A stretch of 64,000 nt of DNA, from contig JAFCMP010000056.1 of assembly GCA_017506865.1 (NCBI GenBank), forward strand, positions 248,001 to 312,000, given 5' to 3'. This DNA is from Tribonema minus (lineage: Eukaryota > Sar > Xanthophyceae > Tribonematales > Tribonemataceae). Below the pieces are notes generated by a model that searched no databases, had not been told where the DNA came from, and saw only the letters and a program-made list of their open reading frames with translations. The position numbers were made by a program, and so were the translations under genes. Positions 62,201 to 64,000 of this stretch are shown here, piece by piece. Each line of letters begins with the position of its first letter. Positions within the stretch are counted from its first letter, which is position 1.

Positions 62201-64000
62201 AAACGAGGGTTAGGGAAAAGGCTAGGATTAGGGTTAGTCCTGTACATACATACCAGTCGGCCATCCGCGGTGCCGGTGACCGCGCCCGCGCCGCACGCGC
62301 ACGCGCATTTAGGGTTAGGATTCGGGTTAGGGTTAGCCCTGTACATACACCTCCACACATACAATACATACCAGCCATTTGTCTGCAGTGCCGGTGACCG
62401 CGCCCGCGCCGCATTCGCATGCGCACATGTATGCTAAGTTATACATAACTCATACATACCCCACACATACAATACATACCAGCCGGCCGTCCGCGGTACC
62501 CGTCACCGCGCCCGCGCCGCACGCGCACGCGCACAGCAGCGGCGTTGCCGCCCCCCCGCGCGCGCCTCGCAGCCCCCGCCGCCCCCTGAAAGCCCCCCCC
62601 GCCTCCGCGCGCCAGAACACGGCGCCGCCGCTGCCGCAAGCGAGCAGCGTGCCGTCGCGTGTGAAGGCGAGCGCTGACAGCGGCGCGCGCAGCGCGGCGG
62701 AGCGGCACAGCGCGCCGCCTGTCCACGAGTGCACGAGGAGCTGACGGCCGGCGCTGGCGAGCTGCGTGCCTGCGGTTCGATTAGACGGGAGAAGATGCAT
62801 CGTTACGGCGCGGGATGCTATACGCGGCGCGGCGCACGAGCTTGACGGATCGGGGTCAGCGCGATCTGTCCAGCACTGACTGCCAGAGGTCGATCTGTCT
62901 GCACCACCGCGTTTGCGGCACGCGGCGCAGTGCTCATGACCTGGACGTCTACGCGAGGACATGCATGAGATTTATGGGTAGCACGGGTTCGACGCCGCAC
63001 GGTTCAGGAGACCTCACAGGCGGGTACACATAAGCGTTCGCGATTTGCGTGAGGCAGGGGCAGGTGCAACGCAACGCGCCGCCCGGCCGCGGGCGCACGA
63101 GGAGCTGGCGCCCCGCGCTGGCGAGCTGCGTGCCTGCGGTTCGATCGAATGGGACCGCTCGTCAGGGTTAGGGCTAGGGTTAGGGTCATGGTTATGGTTA
63201 GGGTGAGGGTCAGGTGCCAAAAACAATGGAGGCGATGGCAAATCCACCATCCTCGTGCAGCGCGCCGCCCAGCCACGCGTGCACGAGGAGCTGGCGCCCC
63301 GCACTGGCGAGCTGCGTGCCTGCGGTTGGAACGGATGGCAGCGCGCTCGCTACGGCGCGGGACGCGTTGCGTGGTGCAGCGCACGAACTTGACGAATCAG
63401 GGTCAGCACGATAACCCTAGCCCTAACCCTAACCCTAAGTCCAGCACTGACTGCCAGAGGCTGATCTGTCCAGCGCTGAGGGCACATGCAGAGGGGGGGC
63501 ACACGGCGTGTTGGTGAGACCGCTGCTGCTGTGCGTGTTGCTGAGCGCCGACAGCGGCGCGCGCAGCTAGCGGCGCGGCGCAGCGCGCCGCTCGGCCACG
63601 CGTGTACGAGGAGCTGGCGCCCCGTTAGGGTTAGGGCTAGGGTTAGGGTGGGGGTAAGGGTTAGGGGGCTGGGCTTAGGGGGGGCAGGGGTTGGGGCTAA
63701 CTTAACCCTGACCCAACGCTGGCGAGCTGCGCGCCTGCGTCGTCGCATTGGCGGCGCGGGAACAGCGCGGTGCGCTGCTCACGACTTGAATGCGAGGGCC
63801 TGGAAAAGTTCCAATAATTTGAGGTAGCAGAGCGCAGAGCGGTACGTTTTGAGAGTTTCACACGCATGACATTCGGCCAGGAGAACGCTTGACCTGCTCA
63901 TTGCCGCAGCGCCTGAAGACTGTGTAAAAACGACAAACAGAGCACCGTGTACAGTATGAGCAGGTGCCTTGCAGCAGCGGTTGTGGAGGCTTACCGTCGA
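30050..64000 (-). CDS. EML6-like: Gene C: EML5/6-like multi-unit WD40 microtubule-binding protein (N-terminus off the window)
   Basis: 28 minus-strand exons give about 2,057 codons, from the middle of unit 1 to the stop. In register three times: a HELP-type segment (units 2 and 3; that of unit 1 lies off the window), then the tandem atypical propeller (TAPE) of EML proteins. Repeated landmarks: VTGTADGRL / VVGTADGHL, then GADxxVRLW-type blades; a D-x-x-W-x-x-x-x-C loop (DTAWTTNTC; RDVDWGAWGLPVG; GAAWAAHACAAG); and closing blades ending in ALQW, AVEWR and VVLQH. Animal EML5/EML6 share this three-unit plan; EML propellers bind tubulin and microtubules, so a cytoskeletal or ciliary role is inferred. 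Gly/Ala insertions swell several loops. Phases close at every junction but C21/C22 (single-base frameshift). The stop at 30,050 falls right after the last blade, as in the family. It is convergent with gene B. Confidence 0.9.
30204..31378. repeat. Intron C26/C27: C27 acceptor echoes (five copies) and C26 donor echoes
   Basis: Copies of CCTCCACCGTCTGCGCTGGG and TACCTGCTCAC (plus strand) lie at about 30,287-30,340, 30,442-30,497, 30,595-30,645 and 30,725-30,775, besides the exon itself, with G runs beyond each. C26 donor copies (GCAGCGCTCACCTCA) lie at 31,214-31,280 and 31,340-31,382. Confidence 0.9.
31379..31469 (-). CDS. Gene C exon C26: unit 3 blade
   Basis: 91 nt, phase 1 in, phase 2 out, acceptor AACAG, donor ATGAG|GTGAGCGCTG. 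VAAARSPCGELFAAGYQDGN then IRIM match the VCRSxDGxLLATGDDFGxVxLF blade. Confidence 0.92.
31470..32283. repeat. Intron C25/C26: echoes from both sides
   Basis: C26 acceptor copies (GCCACGTGGGCCC) are at 31,622-31,660 and 31,770-31,800. C25 donor copies (GCCGCAGACGCCCTGCGCCT, CCCAGCCCGC) are at 31,985-32,030 and 32,125-32,175, each with the GGTGAG donor or a decayed form. Confidence 0.88.
32284..32551 (-). CDS. Gene C exon C25: unit 3 blade and Trp loop
   Basis: 268 nt, phase 0 in, phase 1 out, acceptor CTCTCAG directly after a C run, donor GCCG|GTGAGT. IAAIDWSVDASLLRVATLDG then RLALLDAS is the ITHLDWSxDSxxLxSNxxxxELLxxD blade; GAAWAAHACAAGW is the unit 3 Trp loop. Confidence 0.92.
32552..34031. 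repeat. Introns C24/C25 and C23/C24
   Basis: C24 acceptor copies (TCCGCCTCAACCTGCAAGGG) lie at 33,005-33,050, 33,118-33,170 and 33,205-33,270. From 33,300 to 34,030 I see nothing recognisable. Confidence 0.8.
32831..32953 (-). CDS. Gene C exon C24: unit 3 blade
   Basis: 41 codons, phase 0, acceptor CTTGCAG, donor CAG|GTATGTATG. ALTDLKFSPDGTLLAAGTCE then GEVLVLQRDKQ match the IKFSPDGKYLAVGxxDxxVDIY blade. Confidence 0.94.
34032..34305 (-). CDS. Gene C exon C23: unit 3 blades
   Basis: 274 nt, phase 2 in, phase 0 out, acceptor CCGCAG, donor GAG|GTATGGG. GALLGLAAHPSDPDTFATAG then ADAVLRVWS is the GEVWGLAxHPxxxxxxTxxxDxxLRxW blade; GVLFVLSADTLE ends the exon. Confidence 0.93.
34306..35973. repeat. 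Introns C22/C23 and C21/C22
   Basis: A TTAGGG block of about six units is at 34,766-34,805. C22 donor copies (CACCTGCCGGACGTGCGCAC, CTCGCGGATCTCGCCG) lie at 35,028-35,085, 35,115-35,170 and 35,198-35,255 with CTCACTCA filler. A C22 acceptor-side copy is at 35,655-35,715. A CAG/CAA-rich tract is at 35,825-35,890. Confidence 0.88.
35288..35519 (-). CDS. Gene C exon C22: unit 3 blade
   Basis: 232 nt, phase 1 in, phase 2 out, acceptor GCGGCAG, donor GGCAG|GTGAGT. YVTAGADGWVMLWGPALERL then ALSVLSAGGKIREVV match the GFVTGGKDGxVxLWD...ILVGTxxGEIxEV blades. Confidence 0.93.
35974..36219 (-). CDS. Gene C exon C21: unit 3 blade, frameshifted as sequenced
   Basis: The 5' part reads AVSQRHTTLLLFDQELRRKR in one frame; after the G-rich tract at about 36,065-36,090 the blade continues in another frame (GGLQSGGLVLWDGPHATATV, AGHEG). 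The downstream exon needs phase 1, which only the second frame gives. One extra G in the tract would restore the reading frame. A homopolymer sequencing error is the simplest cause; a real mutation or a tiny intron is possible. The acceptor is CGCAG (36,219) or CCTAG (36,206). Confidence 0.75.
36220..37003. repeat. Intron C20/C21
   Basis: CTTCAACA-type strings with ACCACCGGCAC recur at 36,790-36,990, including decayed copies of the C20 end (CAACGCACCTAAAAACCCCA, ACCAACAAACCCCACC). A G run is at 36,371-36,383. Otherwise nothing is recognised. Confidence 0.6.
37004..37161 (-). CDS. Gene C exon C20: unit 3 blade
   Basis: 158 nt, phase 1 in, acceptor CCCTCAG after C runs. LAFSADRHWLAAVHRDPFHT is the LDFSADGxxLxSV blade. 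Two exits fit: TTT|GTAGGT at 37,004 (phase 0, joined to C21 at 36,219) or TAG|GTGCGT at 37,000 (phase 1, joined to C21 at 36,206). Transcripts would decide. Confidence 0.8.
37162..39232. repeat. Introns C19/C20 and C18/C19
   Basis: One copy of the C19 donor edge (CCCCTCACCTGCCACCGCCT) is at 37,778-37,815 and TTAGGG-type bits are at 37,915-37,950. At 38,390-38,525 and 38,640-38,815 a segment is duplicated that joins the C19 acceptor edge, a CCCTAA bit and unrelated intron sequence (TAGAGTGGGCGCCCT). I see nothing in 37,300-37,660 or 38,900-39,200. Confidence 0.75.
37972..38371 (-). CDS. Gene C exon C19: unit 3 first blade with poly-Gly insertion
   Basis: 400 nt, phase 0 in, phase 1 out, acceptor GCGCAG, donor GCAG|GTGAGG. 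VYAAAAAAVILDPRT finishes the HELP region; HRRAVAALALSPCGAYAASG and PGVRVWDARTGAPLAALPP form the first blade, split by a Gly run (GGC repeat near 38,071-38,135). Confidence 0.9.
39233..39295 (-). CDS. Gene C exon C18: unit 3 HELP-type remnant
   Basis: 21 codons, phase 0 both sides, acceptor TTGGCAG, donor GAG|GTGAGC. LEAAHGPRVARGSGLLAYNA aligns with the start of the HELP motif (LExVxGYRG...LxYxA). The exon is short and the motif much reduced, so it is less certain than its neighbours; its phase fits C17 and C19. Confidence 0.7.
39296..40252. repeat. Intron C17/C18
   Basis: A copy of the C18 acceptor edge (GGCCGTGCGCCGCATCCAGC) lies at 39,498-39,550 and a copy of the C17 donor edge (ACCTCAAACCGCACCGCCGG) at 40,098-40,145. 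The rest is unremarkable apart from an A run at 40,081-40,091. Confidence 0.75.
40253..40523 (-). CDS. Gene C exon C17: closing blade of unit 2 and linker
   Basis: 271 nt, phase 2 in, phase 0 out, acceptor GCGCAG, donor GAG|GTCAGT. WCSHDLLVTCGADGCAVEWR closes the propeller (GGxDxxVxQW in the family). A Gly/Glu-rich linker follows. Confidence 0.93.
40524..42039. repeat. Intron C16/C17: echoes from both sides
   Basis: C17 acceptor copies (CCGCGCAACCATCGGCGCCG, GCAGGTCACGAGCAGG) lie at 40,685-40,750 and 40,920-40,985. C16 donor copies (CACCTGGTGGTCAGTATCGG) lie at 41,505-41,545, 41,688-41,780 and 41,868-41,905, with a weaker one at 41,385-41,440. Confidence 0.9.
42040..42234 (-). CDS. Gene C exon C16: unit 2 blade
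   Basis: 195 nt, phase 2 in and out, acceptor GCGCAG, donor ACCAG|GTCCGT. WLLASGDTFGALRLHNYPAA corresponds to the EML LLATGDDFGKVxLFxYP blade; ARYAAHAGPILTT follows in place of YGGHSSHVTN. Confidence 0.94.
42235..43314. repeat. Intron C15/C16
   Basis: C16 acceptor copies (GCGTCGCCGGCGCCGGAGCT) lie at 42,460-42,540 and 42,655-42,730, with a weaker one at 42,880-42,965. A C15 donor copy is at 43,060-43,130. A CCCTAA-type block is at 42,601-42,630. Confidence 0.88.
43315..43563 (-). CDS. Gene C exon C15: unit 2 blade and Trp loop
   Basis: 249 nt, phase 2 in and out, acceptor TTTTCACAG, donor GAGAG|GTGAGA. APVLRVLFSRDGTLAATCDA then LRWSDIATG, then RDVDWGAWGLPVGW, the unit 2 counterpart of DTAWTTNTC in unit 1. 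Confidence 0.92.
43564..44330. repeat. Acceptor-side echoes of gene C exon C15 (four copies)
   Basis: Copies of GAGCGTGCCGTCGCGCGAGA with GGAGCACTGGCGCCTGGTGG (plus strand) lie at 43,628-43,720, 43,805-43,900, 43,980-44,075 and 44,148-44,250. Between each pair is a G-rich tract (C-rich on the sense strand) that would serve as pyrimidine tract. Confidence 0.93.
44335..45480. repeat. Donor-side echoes of gene C exon C14 (seven copies, some near identical)
   Basis: Copies of CACAGGTTGTAGCTGTCGGC, GGCATCGTGCGACGCCACGC (plus strand) lie at about 44,340-44,375, 44,490-44,557, 44,698-44,770, 44,885-44,955, 45,004-45,075, 45,180-45,255 and 45,302-45,370. Blocks starting at 45,004 and 45,302 are nearly identical for about 180 bp including pure intron sequence, showing recent duplication. 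Confidence 0.95.
45481..45666 (-). CDS. Gene C exon C14: unit 2 blade
   Basis: 186 nt, phase 2 in and out, acceptor GTGCAG, donor AACCT|GTGAGT. GSFLVLSAATLAV, then WITDVRYSPTGRVLGVASHD and AKVYLYNAADSYNL match the EML FSxDGKYLAVASHDxxVDIYN blade. Its 3' third is copied seven times downstream in the intron. Confidence 0.95.
45667..47081. repeat. Intron C13/C14: echoes from both sides
   Basis: C14 acceptor copies (GTGCTCCACCGCCAGCGTCG) lie at 45,748-45,825, 45,895-45,975 and 46,088-46,165. C13 donor copies (TACCTGGACGTGCCGCCGCC, GCAGCCGACGGCGATGTGCG) lie at 46,905-46,985 and 46,765-46,845, with weaker ones at 46,625-46,690 and 46,530-46,570. Confidence 0.92.
47082..47241 (-). CDS. Gene C exon C13: unit 2 blade
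   Basis: 160 nt, phase 1 in, phase 2 out, acceptor CTGCAG, donor TCCAG|GTAAGC. SVRVWNTSEAPNDG then AACYSPDGAHIAVGCGGGT is a standard blade with the YSPDG turn. Confidence 0.93.
47242..48432. repeat. Intron C12/C13: C12 donor echoes (six copies) and C13 acceptor echo
   Basis: Copies of CTTCAACTGTGACGCACCGT, CGTCCCCGGCGGTCACGTAC (plus strand) lie at about 47,795-47,850, 47,950-48,015, 48,057-48,108, 48,164-48,225, 48,247-48,300 and 48,326-48,375. A C13 acceptor-side copy (GTGTTCCACACGCGCACGCT) is at 47,470-47,505. Confidence 0.92.
48433..48738 (-). CDS. Gene C exon C12: unit 2 blades
   Basis: 306 nt, phase 1 in and out, acceptor CCTCAG, donor GACG|GTGCGT. WLSGGADGILRTYGPQLEPH, then ALVGTRSGALVELELPAG, then VVEAHAGQVWGLGAHPSGQQ match the EML blade pair ending in GHxEGEVWGLAxHP. 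Confidence 0.95.
48739..49987. repeat. Intron C11/C12: C12 acceptor echoes (four copies) and C11 donor echoes (three copies)
   Basis: C12 start copies (TCGAGCTGxGGGCCGTAC, CCGCCxGAGAGCCAGCxTG) lie at 48,852-48,925, 49,005-49,100, 49,205-49,290 and 49,360-49,460, each followed by TTAGGG-like sequence. C11 end copies (GGCAGGGGAGCTCCACAGGG) lie at 49,715-49,740, 49,770-49,805 and 49,875-49,905. Confidence 0.92.
49988..50101 (-). CDS. Gene C exon C11: unit 2 blade
   Basis: 114 nt, phase 1 in and out, acceptor GCGCAG, donor GCTG|GTACGT. VVGTADGHLYVFANGATAVS then VIKAHTGPVCALW is the EML GTxxGDIYVW...KAHDGPV blade. Confidence 0.95.
50102..51518. repeat. Introns C10/C11 and C9/C10
   Basis: Two copies of the C10 donor edge (GCTCACCAGCGGTCTCCCCC) lie at 50,316-50,345 and 50,354-50,392. 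Copies of the C9 donor edge (GCGGGCGAGAAGGCCAGAGC, GGAGACCGCGC) lie at 51,283-51,355 and, weaker, 51,160-51,215 and 51,420-51,490. A G run is at 50,854-50,871. Confidence 0.85.
50465..50763 (-). CDS. Gene C exon C10: unit 2 blades
   Basis: 299 nt, phase 2 in, phase 1 out, acceptor GCACAG after a C run, donor GCTG|GTGAGT. RLASADRGDPAITVAVHNWR, then LTALAWSASGDVLCTCGGGG match the LxSVGxDDxHTIxVWxW blade. The 3' part has extra Gly/Arg before FLCCAYLGETA. Confidence 0.9.
51519..51706 (-). CDS. Gene C exon C9: unit 2 first blade
   Basis: 188 nt, phase 0 in, phase 2 out, acceptor GCGCAG. GEHCGEVTCLCASPDGGYIA, then TGTAGLSPTVFVWDARSGDV, then HHRAVSALAFSPDGT is the most typical EML blade in the window (GHxDDI...ATGQxGxxPxIxVWD). 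Confidence 0.95.
51707..54008. repeat. Intron C8/C9: C9 acceptor-side duplications and C8 donor echoes (three copies)
   Basis: A segment spanning the C9 start and following intron is repeated at 51,965-52,110 and 52,165-52,250; GGTGCCTGxCGCAGTGCGCA recurs at 51,800-51,850 and 52,318-52,370. C8 end copies (ATACCTGCAGTATCTGCCCC) lie at 53,425-53,465, 53,585-53,640 and 53,832-53,880. The segment 53,090-53,300 duplicates 52,925-53,010. No exon is seen. Confidence 0.82.
54009..54306 (-). CDS. Gene C exon C8: inter-unit linker and unit 2 HELP-type segment
   Basis: 298 nt, phase 2 in, phase 0 out, acceptor CAGCAG, donor CTGCAG|GTATGG. A Pro-rich linker leads to VRVRGYGAGAARYVAGGRVA and YAAGRWGVCEDA, which align with the HELP motif (V-x-G-Y-R-G ... 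Y-x-A-A-x-G-V-V) that opens EML units. Confidence 0.82.
54307..54848. other. Intron C7/C8
   Basis: Some repeated GGxTTTGAGxTGGGxTxAA strings near 54,355-54,460 are the only structure I see. Confidence 0.5.
54849..55429 (-). CDS. Gene C exon C7: unit 1 closing blades
   Basis: 581 nt, phase 0 in, phase 2 out, acceptor ATCGCAG, donor GACCG|GTGCGT. It begins DTAWTTNTCALTYGTGAAHA, the conserved EML tryptophan/cysteine loop, runs through poly-Ala and poly-Gly insertions, then VAGDSRGRVLLLR and VTVGADDGCALQWAL, the blade that closes the unit. Confidence 0.9.
55430..56043. repeat. Intron C6/C7 with a donor echo of C6
   Basis: A copy of the C6 3' edge (CTTGAAGCGCGCGGCAGTGC) is at 55,858-55,925. In this copy the donor is GTGAGCGCTG, whereas the exon itself has GCGAGCGCTG. 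I see nothing else in 55,480-55,850. Confidence 0.85.
56044..56171 (-). CDS. Gene C exon C6: unit 1 blade, GC-AG donor
   Basis: 128 nt, phase 1 in, phase 0 out, acceptor CTGCAG. AVSMGLDFSADGDWLRSACE then LLLFWGAS match the LDWSxDxxFLxS...LLFW blade. The donor reads AAG|GCGAGCG, so the intron is GC-AG; a decayed copy downstream has a normal GT. Confidence 0.88.
56172..57469. repeat. Intron C5/C6: C6 acceptor echoes and C5 donor echoes (five copies)
   Basis: C6 start copies (AGTCGCCGTCGGCTGAGAAG) lie at 56,245-56,288 and 56,390-56,440. C5 end copies (TGTGGCAGCGACCAGCTGGA, AGTTGTCGCTCACGCCGTAC) lie at 56,740-56,790, 56,872-56,920, 56,995-57,045, 57,178-57,225 and 57,308-57,352. A TTAGGG/CCCTAA palindrome-like block is at 56,524-56,562. 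Confidence 0.93.
57470..57620 (-). CDS. Gene C exon C5: unit 1 blade
   Basis: 151 nt, phase 0 in, phase 1 out, acceptor GCGCAG, donor ACAG|GTGTGC. ATDVRWSPDKETVALGCEDG then VYLYGVSDNFQLVAATKGHT is the IKFSPD...D-x-x-VDIY...KGH blade of EML proteins. Confidence 0.93.
57621..58760. repeat. Intron C4/C5: C5 acceptor echoes and C4 donor echoes, including a 104-bp triple repeat
   Basis: C5 start copies (GTCGCAGGCGCCTTCGAGTT) lie at 57,722-57,775 and 57,850-57,912. C4 end copies lie at 58,262-58,330 and 58,396-58,445. From 58,445 to 58,760 a unit of 104 bp that ends in the C4 donor context (GCTGAGCACTGACC, plus strand) is repeated three times with few changes. Confidence 0.92.
58761..58908 (-). 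CDS. Gene C exon C4: unit 1 blade
   Basis: 148 nt, phase 2 in, phase 0 out, donor CAG|GTCAGTGC. GAPVSCLDHSPDGEYIVAGF is a blade core with the SPDG turn. Confidence 0.9.
58909..59420. repeat. Acceptor-side echoes of gene C exon C4 (about five units)
   Basis: Units of about 95-125 bp made of GTGTGCAGCACGCTCCTGTT, then an AGAGAGAGGGTCAGG string and a GGCGGTGGTGATGGCAGCAG string, run from the C4 start to 59,400. Every unit keeps a CAGGAGCGTGC-like acceptor on the minus strand. Confidence 0.9.
59421..59791. repeat. Intron C3/C4 remainder
   Basis: One copy of the C3 donor edge (CACCTGGTCACGACGTCCCA) is at 59,686-59,706, then CCCTAA-type bits run to 59,765. A TTAGGG-type bit is at 59,440-59,452. 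Confidence 0.75.
59792..60181 (-). CDS. Gene C exon C3: unit 1 blade with Ser/Gly insertion
   Basis: 390 nt, phase 2 in and out, acceptor GCGCCAG, donor ACCAG|GTGCGC. SPDGTKILIGTVGCELYEIS matches the EML ILxGTxxxEIYEI blade. A Ser/Gly/Asn-rich loop of about 70 residues follows, then FVTGGADGCVRVWDAVT. Confidence 0.92.
60182..61211. repeat. Intron C2/C3: donor-side echoes of C2 (four copies)
   Basis: Copies of CTGAGGCACGCGGAGCGCAC, GGCGGGGGCGGCGCCTAGCC (plus strand) lie at 60,605-60,650, 60,738-60,790, 60,848-60,915 and 61,035-61,085. 60,910-61,030 repeats filler (CATGGAGTACGCAGGGACAG). Confidence 0.88.
61212..61417 (-). CDS. Gene C exon C2: unit 1 blade
   Basis: 206 nt, phase 0 in, phase 2 out. 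The acceptor GGCACAG lies behind a very long C run (G run at 61,424-61,458, plus strand). LAWSGRNCAAAARAHDGAVL then LVSGGADARVRLWGPRLEPR is the EML AHDG...GGxD...LW blade. Confidence 0.92.
61418..62479. repeat. Intron C1/C2: donor-side echoes of C1 (five or more copies) with TTAGGG blocks
   Basis: Copies of CATACCAGCCGGCCGTCCGC and GGTGACCGCGCCCGCGCCGC lie at about 61,935-61,975, 62,078-62,120, 62,150-62,185, 62,250-62,310 and 62,368-62,430, with weaker ones to 61,790. TTAGGG-type bits follow nearly every copy. Confidence 0.9.
62480..62769 (-). CDS. Gene C exon C1: unit 1 blades
   Basis: 290 nt, phase 1 in, phase 0 out, acceptor ACCGCAG, donor CTG|GTATGTATT. TQLASAGRQLLVHSWTGGAL, then PLSALAFTRDGTLLACGSGG and AVTGTADGRL match consecutive EML blades. 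Confidence 0.88.
62770..63994. repeat. Intron C0/C1: acceptor-side echoes of C1 (three copies), one cut by a telomere-like block
   Basis: Copies of CACGAGGAGCTGGCGCCCCG, CTGGCGAGCTGCGTGCCTGC lie at 63,060-63,140, 63,255-63,335 and 63,580-63,742. In the last copy the string is interrupted at 63,626-63,714 by a TTAGGG-rich block and then resumes. Further TTAGGG/CCCTAA bits are at 63,165-63,215 and 63,412-63,440. Confidence 0.92.
63995..64000 (-). CDS. Gene C exon C0: last six bases of an exon cut by the window edge
   Basis: The last bases read on the minus strand as TCGACG|GTAAGC. With phase 1 this gives Asp plus the first base of Gly, completing the usual (F/W)S-x-D-G turn ahead of TQLASAG in C1. 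The fit of donor, phase and motif makes a real exon end likely despite its size. Confidence 0.6.

Noticed and set aside
1..64000. tRNA, rRNA, riboswitch, bacterial operon or promoter elements
   Set aside because: None could be recognised, and the gene structures are clearly eukaryotic.

Overview
The window is nuclear DNA of a GC-rich eukaryote. All three real genes are split by many introns (nearly all GT-AG), codons end almost always in G or C, proteins are swollen with Ala, Gly and Arg, and introns carry short interstitial blocks of the TTAGGG/CCCTAA telomere-type repeat. A TTAGGG-type telomere plus a large EMAP-like (EML) protein fits a flagellated protist; a haptophyte or another GC-rich alga is my guess, but nothing here fixes the species. 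There is no prokaryotic gene, CRISPR array, rRNA or tRNA that I can support.

Layout. (A) Minus strand, about 249-10,899: ten exons of a coiled-coil protein with one membrane span; its C-terminus lies beyond base 1. A spacer of about 1.85 kb (10,900-12,748) separates it head-to-head from (B), plus strand, 12,749-28,284: ten exons that join in phase into a complete 602-residue Ariadne-type RING-IBR-RING (RBR) E3 ubiquitin ligase with every zinc ligand and the catalytic Cys. A tail-to-tail spacer (28,285-30,049) leads to (C), minus strand, 30,050-64,000: 28 exons of a very large EML5/6-like WD40 protein holding most of unit 1 and all of units 2 and 3, each unit opened by a HELP-type segment; its N-terminus lies beyond base 64,000. 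Exons were chosen by family alignment from memory, splice sites and phase; the phases close at every junction except one, where a single base seems to be missing in a G run (exon C21).

The striking feature is what fills the introns. Nearly every exon edge is followed (donor side) or preceded (acceptor side) by a ladder of decayed copies of that same edge with its splice site, one to about seventeen copies, often joined by telomere-like repeats. I call them junction echoes. They lie only in the intron that the edge borders, as expected if introns grow by repeated tandem duplication of segments that span an exon-intron junction. At least one echo is cut cleanly by a telomere-like block, which points to break repair. 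One intron of gene B also hosts an unrelated coding-like island with three pairs of inverted repeats.

The three genes share no obvious pathway: ubiquitin transfer (B), microtubule binding (C) and an unassigned membrane-bound coiled coil (A). Their link here is the shared mode of intron growth.
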